Below are positions 8,784 through 17,258 of a stretch of 64,000 nucleotides of DNA, in pieces. This DNA comes from Rhodanobacter sp. DHG33 (lineage in GTDB: Bacteria; Pseudomonadota; Gammaproteobacteria; Xanthomonadales; Rhodanobacteraceae), in assembly GCF_014843005.1 (NCBI RefSeq), contig NZ_JACYXM010000003.1, positions 186,001-250,000 of the forward strand, given 5' to 3'. Within the stretch, counting starts at the first letter, position 1. Each line of letters begins with the position of its first letter. The notes below the pieces were generated by a model, which was not told the origin of the DNA, did not search any database, and worked only from the letters and a program-made list of their open reading frames with translations. A program made the position numbers and the translations under genes.

Positions 8784-10268
8784 TCAATCCTTGATGCCTT
8801 GCCGCTTGAGTTCCATCCGGCGGAGGAACTCGCGCATCACGCGCAAGTACAACTCCTCGCCGAGGCATTCATCCTCGACGCCGGCGTCGATGGACGGGTT
8901 GTCGTTCACCTCGATCACCACCGGCTTGTCGCCCACGCGCTTGATGTCCACGCCATAGAGGCCGTTGCCGACAGCCTGGGTAGCCTTGAGTGCCAGCTTC
9001 ACCACGTCGGCCGGCGCGTTTTCGATGGGCAAGGTTTCCGATTCGCCGGTCTTGGACGCGCCTTTCGCGCCGTGGTTGTAGATCTGCCAGTGGCCGCGCG
9101 ACATGAAGTACTTGCAGGCATACAGCGCCTCGCCGTTGAGCACGCCGATGCGCCAGTCGAACTCGGTGTAGACGAACTCCTGCGCCAGCAGCAGCGCACT
9201 GTGCTGGAACAGTTCCGCCGTGGCCTTGGTGAGCGCAGCTTCGTCTTCCACCTTCACCACGCCGCGCGAGAACGAGCCGTCGGGGATCTTCAGCACCAGC
9301 GGATAGCCGAGCTTTCCGGCGACCTCCTTGAGGCCCTTCGTGTCGTCGCGGTAGAGGATTTCCGTGCGCGGCACGGCCAGCTTGCGCGACACCATCAGGT
9401 CGTTGAGGAAGATCTTGTTCGTGCAGCGCAGAATCGACGTGGGATCGTCGATCACCACCATGCCTTCCTTCTCCGCGCGATGCGCGAAGCGGTAGGTGTG
9501 GTTGTCGCTGGCGGTGGTCTCGCGGATGAACAGGCCGTCGTATTCGGCGAGGCGCTGGTAGTCGTTCTTGCCGATGGGGTCGACTTCGATGCCCAGCTCC
9601 TTGCCGGCCGCGATGAAGGCCTTCTGCGCCTTCTTGTTCGACGGCGGCATGGACTCGTGCGGGTCCACCAGCATGGCGACGTCGTAGCGGAACTGCTTGC
9701 GCGCCTTGGGCTTGCGCCACAGCTTCTTGCTGAAGCGGTCGAGCTCCTCGGCGAAGGCATCTTCCTGCGCGTCATCCAGTGTCTGCAGGCCCACCGGCTT
9801 GATCGCGCTGACCTGCCACACACGGTCGCGCTCGAACTCGATGCGCAGCAGCGGGCAGGGGAACATTTCGAATACCTGGCGCGCCAGATCCTGCAAGGCC
9901 GGCTGCGAGGTCTGGCCGAAGTAGACGAGGATGCCGAAATCGGTGGTGTCGCGGCCGCCCGCCGGCAGGAAGTGGGTCAGCTTGGCGCTGAGATCCTCGA
10001 TCTCCAGGCCGTACAGCGAACGGCGGCGCAGGTCGTTCACCGTGCGCACCGACGGCATCACCTTGTGCCCGCGCGCTTCGGCCAGCAACGACACGTAGTA
10101 GCCGGTGCCGAGGTACTTGTAGCTGCGGCAGAGGTTGATGACATGCGTGCGCTCATCATCGACACCCACGGCCTCGCGCAGGTAGTCCGCAGCCGTGACC
10201 ACGTCCGCGGACGGGTAGTACACGCTCCAGTCGGAGGCTTTCTCGACCACGATGACCAGACGGGCCAT
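8784..10268 (-). CDS. RimK-family ATP-grasp ligase with N-terminal RLAN domain
   Basis: ATP-grasp enzymes of the RimK group join an amino acid to a carboxylate through an acyl-phosphate. In this 494-residue protein the first ~150 residues form the RLAN domain typical of this subgroup (MARLVIVVEKASDWS, CRSYKYLGTGYYVSLLAEARGH). The ATP-grasp core lies at ~280-480, with KLGYPLVLKIPDGSFSRGVVKV for nucleotide binding and the Mg-binding VIEVNDNPSIDAG near the end. The start at 10268 matches the family N terminus. A GNAT gene is divergent 205 bases away, the usual partner of this ligase type. The substrate is unknown; peptide tailoring or a small-peptide product are the likely options. Confidence 0.9.
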   Translation of the reverse strand: MARLVIVVEKASDWSVYYPSADVVTAADYLREAVGVDDERTHVINLCRSYKYLGTGYYVSLLAEARGHKVMPSVRTVNDLRRRSLYGLEIEDLSAKLTHFLPAGGRDTTDFGILVYFGQTSQPALQDLARQVFEMFPCPLLRIEFERDRVWQVSAIKPVGLQTLDDAQEDAFAEELDRFSKKLWRKPKARKQFRYDVAMLVDPHESMPPSNKKAQKAFIAAGKELGIEVDPIGKNDYQRLAEYDGLFIRETTASDNHTYRFAHRAEKEGMVVIDDPTSILRCTNKIFLNDLMVSRKLAVPRTEILYRDDTKGLKEVAGKLGYPLVLKIPDGSFSRGVVKVEDEAALTKATAELFQHSALLLAQEFVYTEFDWRIGVLNGEALYACKYFMSRGHWQIYNHGAKGASKTGESETLPIENAPADVVKLALKATQAVGNGLYGVDIKRVGDKPVVIEVNDNPSIDAGVEDECLGEELYLRVMREFLRRMELKRQGIKD

Positions 10269-10473
10269 GTCACCACTCAGGCTTGCGGTTGCTGGGGTGC
10301 CTTGCGTGCAAGGCGACGAGCACGAAGTTTGGCACAGCAAGGCCGCTTCCCGGCCCGCGGCACTGAACCCTTGCTAAGCGCGCGCCCCGCCACAATTGCC
10401 GCATCGTCGGCTGGCCACTACAGTCCGCCCCGTTTGCCGCCGTGCACGTGTTCGATAAAAGGAGCCCATCGCC

Positions 10474-10935
10474 ATGCCGCCAGCCAACGTGCGCGTCCGC
10501 TCTGCCGAGCTTTCCGATCTCGACGACCTGGTGGCGCTGGAGGAACACAGCTTCACCAGCGACCGCTTGAGCCGCGCGCAGTTCCGCCGCCATCTCGACA
10601 GCGACAGCGCGAAGGTGCTGGTGGCCAGCACGGGCCCGCATCGTTTCCTGGGCACCGCGGTGATGTTCTTCCGCAAACGCAGCGGCGTGGCGCGCCTGTA
10701 TTCCATTGCCACCCACCACGCGGCGCGCGGGCAGGGCGTGGGATCGGTCCTGCTCGATGCCGTCGAACACCTGGCGCGTCGCCGCCGTTGCCGCGCGCTG
10801 CGCCTGGAAGTGCGCGCCGACAACGCCGGCGCGATCCGTCTCTACGAGCGCCTGGGCTACCGCCGGATCGCCACGCTCGCGAAGTACTACGAGGATGGCG
10901 CCGACGGGTGGCGCTACGAGAAGCTGCTCGGATAA
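10474..10935 (+). CDS. GNAT-family N-acetyltransferase, partner of the RLAN/RimK ligase
   Basis: A compact 153-residue RimI-like acetyltransferase. The acetyl-CoA site ARGQGVGSVLLDAVE is at about residues 79-93, followed by the GNAT motif B segment LEVRADNAGAIRLYERLGYR. It is divergent from the RLAN/RimK gene. In related genomes this ligase is accompanied by a GNAT that is sometimes fused to a C39-type peptidase; here no peptidase domain is attached. Acetylation of the ligase product or its peptide substrate is an inference. Confidence 0.88.
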   Translation: MPPANVRVRSAELSDLDDLVALEEHSFTSDRLSRAQFRRHLDSDSAKVLVASTGPHRFLGTAVMFFRKRSGVARLYSIATHHAARGQGVGSVLLDAVEHLARRRRCRALRLEVRADNAGAIRLYERLGYRRIATLAKYYEDGADGWRYEKLLG

Positions 10936-10942
10936 AAATGCA

Positions 10943-10971
10943 CCGGCCCCGCCGCAATGCGGCGAGGCCGG
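10943..10971. terminator. Hairpin between converging genes
   Basis: Two stem blocks (10943-10948 with 10966-10971, and 10951-10955 with 10959-10963) form an 11-bp hairpin broken by one internal mismatch pair. An A-run precedes it (10934-10938). It lies between the converging GNAT and small periplasmic protein genes and would suit termination from the right-hand side. Confidence 0.6.
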
Positions 10972-10998
10972 CGATCGCTCACGCCCGCAGTGCGGGCA

Positions 10999-11277
10999 TC
11001 ACTTGTGGTTCTGGTTCGCCGCTTCCGCCGCCGCCTTGAGTTCCCGGTTGGCCTGGTCGAGCAAATCCTTCGCCTTGGCCGCGTGGCCGTCCATGTCCCA
11101 CTCGTTCGCCTGCTGCGCGGCGACGATGCGCTGGTAGGCCTTGTCGGTGAGCTTCTGCGCCGCCGAGATATTCGGATGGCGGCTGCCGCTGACGTTGTGA
11201 ACCGGCTGCGTGGCAAAGGCGGCGCCGGCAGCGATGGCGAGTGCGACGGTCAAAGCGGCTTGCGTGAGCTTGTTCAT
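10999..11277 (-). CDS. Small secreted helical protein, unknown function
   Basis: A 92-residue protein with a clear signal peptide (MNKLTQAALTVALAIAAGAAFA, cleavage after AFA) and a mature part of about 70 residues that is mostly charged helix (AAKAKDLLDQANRELKAAAEAANQ). It would be periplasmic. It resembles small heptad-like stress proteins in composition, but I cannot name a family. The start at 11277 puts the signal peptide at the N terminus. It converges on the GNAT gene. Confidence 0.78.
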   Translation of the reverse strand: MNKLTQAALTVALAIAAGAAFATQPVHNVSGSRHPNISAAQKLTDKAYQRIVAAQQANEWDMDGHAAKAKDLLDQANRELKAAAEAANQNHK

Positions 11278-11397
11278 GGACCTCTCCCGGGTTGAGTGGA
11301 TGCCATGGCTGCGGACTGCCGATGTCGCGTCGCATGGCGAGGCGAATCTAGCGCGGTCGCCGCACAAGTTCCTGCGACGGGTTCAGCCGGCGGATGG

Positions 11398-12078
11398 CTA
11401 GCCGCCCAGCGGCGAACTGATGCGCTGCGCGGTGGCCGCGTCCGGCCGTGCCACCAGCGCTCCGGCACCCGAAAGGCTCAGGGTGTAGTGACCGCCGTCG
11501 ACCAGCGGCAGGAAGGCGCCGCTGCCGTAGACCGCATCCACCATCGGCAACGCACGCGGGTACTGCCGATGCAGGTCGAGCAGGTCGAACCCGTCGGACG
11601 AACCGAGGGCGATCACCGTGCGCGGTGCGGTCTGTTCCTGTGCCACGTCGTCGTACCGGCCGTCGATGCGGTCGAGGCGATACAGCGGGGGCAGACCGGC
11701 GAGCAGCTTCCACTTCAGCACCACGGCTTCGATGCGCCAGTCGTCGCCGGCCAGTTGCACCTGGCGCGTGGCGCCGTCGGGCCAGCTCAAGGTGACCGCC
11801 CATTGCTGGGGCGAGAGGATGTGTGCATCGACCTCGGCCACCGGGGTTTCCTCGTCCAGCAGGCGATAACCGCGCAACGCCCAGCCGCCGACGCCGAGCA
11901 TCACACTGAGCACGAGGCATCCCAGGCACAGCAACCCATGCCAGCCTGCCGACAACTTCGCGCCTGCATCGAGGCGGCGGCGCAGCAGGACCAATTGCAT
12001 CAGGCAGATCAACAGCAGGATCGCGGCCAGCACCAGCAGCACGGTGGCGGGCAGGCGCAGCAACTCGATCGGGTTCAT
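11398..12078 (-). CDS. Two-helix inner-membrane protein conserved in Xanthomonadales, function unknown
   Basis: A 226-residue protein with two N-terminal membrane segments (about residues 9-31 and 45-65) and a ~150-residue soluble C-terminal domain (from about GYRLLDEETPVAEVD), probably periplasmic. Relatives have sometimes been labelled as efflux-pump proteins, but nothing in the sequence looks like a transporter: two helices are too few and no pump motif is visible. The ATG at 12078 places the first helix at the N terminus. It is divergent from the lptM-dapF cluster. Confidence 0.75.
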   Translation of the reverse strand: MNPIELLRLPATVLLVLAAILLLICLMQLVLLRRRLDAGAKLSAGWHGLLCLGCLVLSVMLGVGGWALRGYRLLDEETPVAEVDAHILSPQQWAVTLSWPDGATRQVQLAGDDWRIEAVVLKWKLLAGLPPLYRLDRIDGRYDDVAQEQTAPRTVIALGSSDGFDLLDLHRQYPRALPMVDAVYGSGAFLPLVDGGHYTLSLSGAGALVARPDAATAQRISSPLGG

Positions 12079-12169
12079 CGGTGTTTCCGGGGGTAGGGAC
12101 CGGCGCATGATAAGCGCTGCGGCGCGCTCGCTATACTGCGCCGTCACGCTTTCGCCAGGGTATCCGACC

Positions 12170-12412
12170 ATGCGCCGTCTGTTGCTGCTGCCGCTCTGCC
12201 TCGTTGCCGCCACGCTCGCCGGCTGCGGCAACAAGGGCCCGCTGTACATGCCGAACAACCCTCACCCGCCGGTGTACGTGCCGCCCAAGCCCGTACCCGC
12301 CCCGTCCGCCACGGCGACCGGGCCGGCCCCGAATGCGCCGACGTCGGCAAGCAGCGCGCCCATCTCGTCGGCCACCGCGCCGACCCCGGCGAACGGCAAC
12401 GCCACGCACTGA
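12170..12412 (+). CDS. lptM: Small lipoprotein of the LptM/LppL (YifL) type
   Basis: An 80-residue lipoprotein. The lipobox LAGC puts the lipidated Cys at residue 19, followed by the family signature GNKGPLY. In Enterobacteria LptM (YifL) helps the LptD-LptE outer-membrane LPS translocon mature, and it is encoded just before dapF as here. The rest is a low-complexity Pro/Ala/Ser linker that looks disordered. A TATACT -10-like box (12132-12137) lies 33 bases before the start; no good -35 was found. It starts the lptM-dapF-DUF484-xerC run, ten bases before dapF. Confidence 0.85.
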   Translation: MRRLLLLPLCLVAATLAGCGNKGPLYMPNNPHPPVYVPPKPVPAPSATATGPAPNAPTSASSAPISSATAPTPANGNATH

Positions 12413-12421
12413 GCCCTGCCG

Positions 12422-13255
12422 ATGCTGCGCTTCTCGAAGATGCACGGCCTGGGCAACGACTTCGTGGTGCTCGATTGCCGCACCACGCCGTTCGCACTGG
12501 ACGAGACGACCATCCGCGCGCTGGCCGACCGCCACACCGGCGTGGGTTTCGACCAGCTGCTCAGCGTGGAACCCGCGCGCGATCCGACCTGCGCGTTCTA
12601 CTACGGCATCTGGAACACCGACGGCTCACCCGCGCGCCAGTGCGGCAACGGCGTGCGCTGCGTGGCGGCCTGGCTGCATCGCGCCGGCGCGCTGGCGTTG
12701 GGCGAACCGGTGCGACTGGAAAGCCCGTCCGGCCCGGTGGCCGTGCGCCTGCTATCGGCGCACGAAGTCACCGTGGACATGGGCGAGCCGGTGTTCGAAC
12801 CGGCGCGGATTCCGTTCGAGGCCGCGGCCGAAGCGGCGCGTTACGTGATCGAGGTGAATGGCGAACCGCTGGAAATCGGTGCGGTATCAATGGGCAATCC
12901 CCACGCGGTGGTGCAGGTGCCGGTCTCGCCTTCGCGTGGCATGGCTCGCCAGGCCCCCGCCATCACCATGCATCCGCGCTTTCCCCAAGGCGCGAACACG
13001 GGCTTTGCCGAAGTGCTCGACCGCGGCCATGTGCGTCTGCACGTGCACGAGCGCGGCGTAGGCTGGACGCAGGCCTGCGGCACCGGCGCCTGCGCGGCGA
13101 TGGCAGTGTTGCACCGGCGGGGCGAGGTGGACGAACGCGTGCGCGTGGACCTGCCGGGCGGTTCGCTGCGCATCGACTGGCACGGCCCCGGCCATACGCT
13201 GTGGATGACCGGTCCGGCCGCGTTCGCGTTCGAAGGTGAATGGCCCACGGATTGA
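12422..13255 (+). CDS. dapF: Diaminopimelate epimerase
   Basis: Interconverts LL- and meso-diaminopimelate, giving the cross-linking residue of peptidoglycan and the precursor of lysine. The 277-residue protein has both catalytic cysteines of the cofactor-free racemase fold: Cys74 in the CGNGVRC segment and Cys219 in QACGTGAC. The start MLRFSKMHGLGNDFVV is typical. It is cotranscribed with the lptM-like gene and followed after 54 bases by DUF484 and xerC, an order shared by many gammaproteobacteria. Confidence 0.98.
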   Translation: MLRFSKMHGLGNDFVVLDCRTTPFALDETTIRALADRHTGVGFDQLLSVEPARDPTCAFYYGIWNTDGSPARQCGNGVRCVAAWLHRAGALALGEPVRLESPSGPVAVRLLSAHEVTVDMGEPVFEPARIPFEAAAEAARYVIEVNGEPLEIGAVSMGNPHAVVQVPVSPSRGMARQAPAITMHPRFPQGANTGFAEVLDRGHVRLHVHERGVGWTQACGTGACAAMAVLHRRGEVDERVRVDLPGGSLRIDWHGPGHTLWMTGPAAFAFEGEWPTD

Positions 13256-13309
13256 TCCCGCCGCGCGTCCATCGCACACTCGGTGCATGACCGCAGGAGG
13301 AGAACGCGC

Positions 13310-13996
13310 ATGAACGTCCCCTTGTCCGACGACACCATCGACGCCGGCGCTGTCGCAGCCTATCTGAAGCAACACCCGTCCTTCCTCAACGACTACCCCG
13401 AACTGGCCGCGCAGCTCACCATGCCGCGTGAGCAAGGTGCGGTGGCCTCGCTTGCCGCGTACCAGTTGCAGCAGCTGCGCGACAAGAACGCCGAGCTGGA
13501 ACGCCGCCTCGGCGAACTGGCCACCATCGCCAGCGACAACGAAAAGCTGATGGAGCGCGTGCACGTGCTCACCGTGGCGCTGCTGCGCGCGAACACGCTG
13601 GAAGTGACCACGCGCACCGTGATCGCCAAGCTCAACGAGGACTTCCACACCGAACAGGTGCGCCTGCTGCTGTTCGGCAACCATGCCGACCTGCCGCGCT
13701 CGGAGTGGCTGCGCCAGGTGGGCGGCGGCGCCTCGGAACTGCCCGAACTGGCCGAACTGCTGCAGCGGCGCGAGCCGGTTTCCGGCCGCCTGTCCACCGA
13801 CAAACTGGCGCAGCTGTTCGGCGACGAAGCCGCCGCCATCCGTTCGGCGGCGCTGGTACCTCTGGGCGACGCCGGCATCCTTGCCATCGGCAGCCATGAC
13901 CCCGACCGCTTCCAGCCAGGCATGGGCACGCTGTTCCTCAAGATGATCGCCGCCGCCGTCACTGCCGCACTGGCACGGGCACGGGACCTCGCCTGA
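13310..13996 (+). CDS. DUF484 family protein
   Basis: A 228-residue protein of the DUF484 family that sits between dapF and xerC in many gammaproteobacteria; its function is not established. It opens with VAAYLKQHPSFLNDYPEL, has a helical/coiled-coil section (about residues 50-80, LRDKNAELERRLGELA), and a C-terminal half resembling a GAF-like domain that ends FLKMIAAAVTAALAR. The ATG at 13310 follows an AGGAGGA Shine-Dalgarno. It ends seven bases before xerC. Confidence 0.9.
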   Translation: MNVPLSDDTIDAGAVAAYLKQHPSFLNDYPELAAQLTMPREQGAVASLAAYQLQQLRDKNAELERRLGELATIASDNEKLMERVHVLTVALLRANTLEVTTRTVIAKLNEDFHTEQVRLLLFGNHADLPRSEWLRQVGGGASELPELAELLQRREPVSGRLSTDKLAQLFGDEAAAIRSAALVPLGDAGILAIGSHDPDRFQPGMGTLFLKMIAAAVTAALARARDLA

Positions 13997-14003
13997 GCGA
14001 AAC

Positions 14004-14888
14004 ATGAAACCTGCACAACAGGTCGAAGCCTGGCTCGCCCGTCTCGCCGGCGAACGGCAAGCTTCGCCGCACACCGTGGACGGTTACCGTCGCGACCTCG
14101 CCAAGCTCACCGCATGGATGGAGGCGCAGGGCATCGAGGGTTTCACCGCCCTCGAACCGAACCGCCTGCGCCAGTTCGTGGCCACGCAGCACCGTGCGGG
14201 ACTGGCGCCGAAAAGCCTGCAGCGCCTGCTTTCCTCCTGCCGCAGCCTGTTCCGCCAGCTCAGCCGCGAAGGCGCGCTGGCGCACGATCCGCTGGCCGGC
14301 GTGCGCGGCCCCAAGGTGCATCGCAAGCTGCCCGTGGTGCTGGACGTGGACGAGGCCACCACGCTCGTGGAATCGGGCAGCGACGGTGCGCTGGCGCCGC
14401 GCGACCGCGCGATGCTGGAGCTGTTCTATTCCAGCGGCCTGCGCCTGTCCGAGCTGGTCGGCCTGCGCTGGAGCGACCTCGACCTCGACGGCGGCGAGGT
14501 ACGCGTGCTGGGCAAGGGCCGCAAGATGCGCATCGTGCCGGTGGGCCGTCACGCCGTGGCAGCGCTGCGCGCGCTGGGCGATGCGACGGGCAGGGCGCCG
14601 GAGTCGCCGGTATTCCGCGGCCGCGGCGGCGCGGCCATCAACCCGCGCACCGTGCAGATCCGGCTGCGCAAGCTCGCGCTCGCCAACGGCTTCGCCAAGC
14701 ACGTGCACCCGCATTTGCTGCGCCATACCTTCGCCAGCCACATGCTGGAATCCTCCGGCGACCTGCGTGCCGTGCAGGAGCTGCTGGGCCATGCCGACAT
14801 CGCCACCACGCAGATCTATACACACTTGGATTTCCAGCACCTGGCCAAGGTGTACGACGCGGCGCATCCAAGGGCGCGGAGAAAGTAA
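14004..14888 (+). CDS. xerC: Site-specific tyrosine recombinase XerC
   Basis: With XerD it resolves chromosome dimers at dif sites during division. The 294-residue protein has an N-terminal SAM-like core-binding domain (1-95) and a catalytic domain with all expected residues: Arg147, Lys171, His237, Arg240, His263 and the nucleophile Tyr272. XerC rather than XerD is supported by the dapF-DUF484-xerC order. A partner xerD and a dif site are not in this window. A REP-like pair of palindromes follows. Confidence 0.95.
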   Translation: MKPAQQVEAWLARLAGERQASPHTVDGYRRDLAKLTAWMEAQGIEGFTALEPNRLRQFVATQHRAGLAPKSLQRLLSSCRSLFRQLSREGALAHDPLAGVRGPKVHRKLPVVLDVDEATTLVESGSDGALAPRDRAMLELFYSSGLRLSELVGLRWSDLDLDGGEVRVLGKGRKMRIVPVGRHAVAALRALGDATGRAPESPVFRGRGGAAINPRTVQIRLRKLALANGFAKHVHPHLLRHTFASHMLESSGDLRAVQELLGHADIATTQIYTHLDFQHLAKVYDAAHPRARRK

Positions 14889-14908
14889 GCGCGCTTCTTG
14901 CGTTTGCC

Positions 14909-15045
14909 TCTTCTCGCTTTTGGGGAGAAGGCTGGGATGAGGGGCGGGTGCTTGCGTGGGCGCGGCTTCTTGAAGCTCGCTTCGACAAGGTCCTCCGCCC
15001 GCTTGGCCCCTCACCCCAACCCTCTTCCCGGCGGGGAGAGGGAGC
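14909..15045. repeat. Pair of inverted REP-like elements (BIME-like)
   Basis: Two related short palindromic units face each other: 14909-14947 and 15006-15045. Each contains a CTTCTC/GAGAAG or CTCTTCCC/GGGGAGAGGG palindrome next to a conserved CCCCTCACCCCAACC-like core; the left copy is the reverse complement of the right one with some differences. The 58-base spacer codes for nothing visible. This layout is typical of REP doublets scattered between Xanthomonadales genes. No REP-associated transposase is present here. Confidence 0.75.
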
Positions 15046-15124
15046 GAACGGGCCCAGCAGGTCTGTTCCGCATTGAAGCTCCGGCTATCCGACCCCATCT
15101 GGTTCGCTCAACCTTGGAGCTTTT

Positions 15125-15661
15125 ATGGAACCCTTCCACGCCACCACCATCGTCAGCGTGCGCCGCAACGGCAAGGTCGTGATCGGCGGCGACGGCCAGG
15201 TCACGCTGGGCAACATCGTGGCCAAGGCCAATGCGCGCAAGATCCGCCGCCTCGGCCGCAATGCCGACGTGCTGGCCGGTTTCGCCGGCGCCACCGCCGA
15301 CGCCTTCACGCTGTTCGAACTGTTCGAGCAGAAGCTGGACAAGCACGGCAACAACCTCACCCGCGCCGCGGTGGAGATGGCCAAGGAATGGCGCACCGAC
15401 CGCCGCCTCGGCCGCCTCGAGGCCATGCTGGCGGTGGCCGACAAGGAGGCCTCGCTGCTGATCTCCGGCAACGGCGACGTGCTGGAGCCCGAGCACGGCC
15501 TGATCGCCATCGGTTCCGGCGGCCCCTACGCGCAATCCGCTGCGCTGGCGCTGCTGGAGAACACCGAGCTGGACGCCCGCGCCGTGGTGGAGCGCGCGCT
15601 GAAGATCGCCGGCGACATCTGCATCTACACCAACCACAACACCACGATCGAGGAGCTGTGA
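15125..15661 (+). CDS. hslV: ATP-dependent protease subunit HslV (ClpQ)
   Basis: The proteolytic core of the HslUV (ClpYQ) complex, which degrades misfolded and regulatory proteins. The 178-residue protein is an N-terminal-threonine protease: removing the propeptide MEPFHA exposes Thr7 of [21 protein letters not shown]. The GSGGPYA segment and Lys near residue 40 fit the proteasome-beta fold. It is separated from its partner hslU by 132 bases filled by an inverted palindrome pair, so coupling of the two may be weaker than in E. coli, where they are nearly adjacent. Confidence 0.97.
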   Translation: MEPFHATTIVSVRRNGKVVIGGDGQVTLGNIVAKANARKIRRLGRNADVLAGFAGATADAFTLFELFEQKLDKHGNNLTRAAVEMAKEWRTDRRLGRLEAMLAVADKEASLLISGNGDVLEPEHGLIAIGSGGPYAQSAALALLENTELDARAVVERALKIAGDICIYTNHNTTIEEL

Positions 15662-15678
15662 GCAGCTCGCTTCGATAA

Positions 15679-15764
15679 CGTCATCCCGGCGCAGGCCGGA
15701 ATCCACGGCCTCGTTACCTGAGCAGGCGACAACGCCACTGGATTCCAACCTCGACAGGACGACG
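15679..15764. repeat. Inverted repeat pair of the GTCATCCCGGC...GGAATCCA type
   Basis: The left unit at 15679-15705 contains a CCGG-CGCA-CCGG hairpin core and ends GGAATCCA. A degenerate inverted copy lies at 15739-15764 (beginning TGGATTCC). This is the widespread intergenic REP-like unit of Xanthomonads and pseudomonads. It lies inside the hslV-hslU intergenic region, where it could form a hairpin in the mRNA and set different levels for the two subunits (inference). Confidence 0.7.
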
Positions 15765-15793
15765 GACAAAGAATCCAACCTTCCGGTATCCCC

Positions 15794-17134
15794 ATGTCCG
15801 AACTGACTCCCCGCGAAATCGTCAACGAACTCGATCGCTACATCATCGGCCAGCACGACGCCAAGCGCGCCGTGGCGGTGGCCTTGCGCAGCCGCTGGCG
15901 GCGCATGCAGCTCGCACCGGAGATGCGCAACGAGATCACGCCGAAGAACATCCTGATGATCGGCCCCACCGGCGTGGGCAAGACCGAGATCGCGCGCCGC
16001 TTAGCCACGCTGGCCAACGCGCCGTTCGTGAAGGTGGAAGCCACCAAGTTCACCGAAGTCGGCTACGTCGGCAAGGACGTGGAGTCCATCGTCCGCGACC
16101 TCGCCGACGTGGCCTACAAGCTCACCCGCGAGCAGGCGATCAAGCGCGTGCGCTCGCAGGCGGAAGACCGCGCGGAAGACCGCATCCTCGACGCGCTGCT
16201 GCCGCGCCGGCAGACGCCGAGCGACTGGAGCCATGACGCATCGCCCGCGCCTGCCATCGACAGCGACACCCGCCAGAAGCTGCGCAAGCAGCTGCGCGAA
16301 GGCGCGCTGGACGAGCGCGAGATCGAGCTGGATTTCGCCATGAACGTGGGCGTGGAGATCATGTCGCCGCCCGGCATGGAAGAGATGGGCGCGCAGCTGC
16401 GCCAGATGTTCCAGAACATCGGCGGCGCCAAGACCCAGCACCGCAAGCTGGCGATCAAGTTGGCGCGTCCGATGCTGATCGAGGAGGAAGCCGGCAAGCT
16501 GCTCAACGACGAGGAGATCCGCGCGCAGGCGGTGGAAGTCGCCGAACAGAACGGCATCGTCTTCATCGACGAGATCGACAAGGTGGCGCAGCGCTCCGAA
16601 TGGGGCGGCGCGGGTGTCAGCCGCGAGGGCGTGCAGCGCGACCTGTTGCCGTTGGTGGAAGGCTCCACCGTTTCCACCAAGTACGGGCCGCTGAAGACCG
16701 ACCACATGCTGTTCATCGCCTCGGGCGCTTTCTCGCTGGCCAAGCCTTCCGACCTGATCCCGGAGCTGCAGGGCCGCCTGCCGATCCGCGTGGAGCTCGG
16801 CGCCCTGTCGGTGGACGACTTCAAGCGCATCCTGCGCGAACCGCACAACGCACTGACCAAGCAATACGTGGCCTTGCTGAGTACCGAAGGCGTCAGCCTG
16901 GAATTCACCGACACCGGCATCGACCGTCTGGCCGAAGTGGCCTACCAGGTGAACGAGCGCACCGAAAACATCGGCGCCCGCCGCCTGCACACCGTGATGG
17001 AGCGGCTTCTGGAAAGCATTTCTTACGAAGCTGCAGACAAGTCCGGCGAAAAATACCTTATCGACGCCGAACAGGTAGATAAGAACCTCGGCACACTGGT
17101 GCACAACGAGGATCTGAGCCGCTACATCCTGTAA
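15794..17134 (+). CDS. hslU: ATP-dependent protease ATPase subunit HslU (ClpY)
   Basis: The AAA+ unfoldase that feeds substrates to HslV. The 446-residue protein has the expected domains: Walker A GPTGVGKT (57-64), the insertion (I) domain (about 110-240), Walker B VFIDEIDK near 256-263, sensor II GARRL, and the C-terminal tail LSRYIL that docks into HslV. The start [20 protein letters not shown] is typical. The gene is complete and ends before a hairpin terminator. Confidence 0.98.
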   Translation: MSELTPREIVNELDRYIIGQHDAKRAVAVALRSRWRRMQLAPEMRNEITPKNILMIGPTGVGKTEIARRLATLANAPFVKVEATKFTEVGYVGKDVESIVRDLADVAYKLTREQAIKRVRSQAEDRAEDRILDALLPRRQTPSDWSHDASPAPAIDSDTRQKLRKQLREGALDEREIELDFAMNVGVEIMSPPGMEEMGAQLRQMFQNIGGAKTQHRKLAIKLARPMLIEEEAGKLLNDEEIRAQAVEVAEQNGIVFIDEIDKVAQRSEWGGAGVSREGVQRDLLPLVEGSTVSTKYGPLKTDHMLFIASGAFSLAKPSDLIPELQGRLPIRVELGALSVDDFKRILREPHNALTKQYVALLSTEGVSLEFTDTGIDRLAEVAYQVNERTENIGARRLHTVMERLLESISYEAADKSGEKYLIDAEQVDKNLGTLVHNEDLSRYIL

Positions 17135-17150
17135 GGCTCGGACCGGCATG

Positions 17151-17182
17151 AAATGCGCCAATTTCGACAGATGGCGCATTTT
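17151..17182 (+). terminator. Terminator after hslU
   Basis: A perfect 10-bp stem (17151-17160 with 17172-17181) with an 11-base loop, ending in a short T-run. It lies 16 bases after the hslU stop. Confidence 0.7.
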
Positions 17183-17258
17183 GAGTGCACATTCGCCGAA
17201 GATGCCTGAAAACATCCCCTGAACAAGCCTTCACGACCGCTCTGCTAAAATGCCCACC

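Noticed and set aside
11398-12078. Cation/multidrug efflux pump
   Set aside because: Relatives have carried that label, but two membrane helices and a soluble domain do not make a pump; left as unknown.
14909-15764. CRISPR array suggested by repeated palindromes
   Set aside because: Only two diverged copies of each unit, inverted rather than tandem, with no regular spacers and no cas genes.
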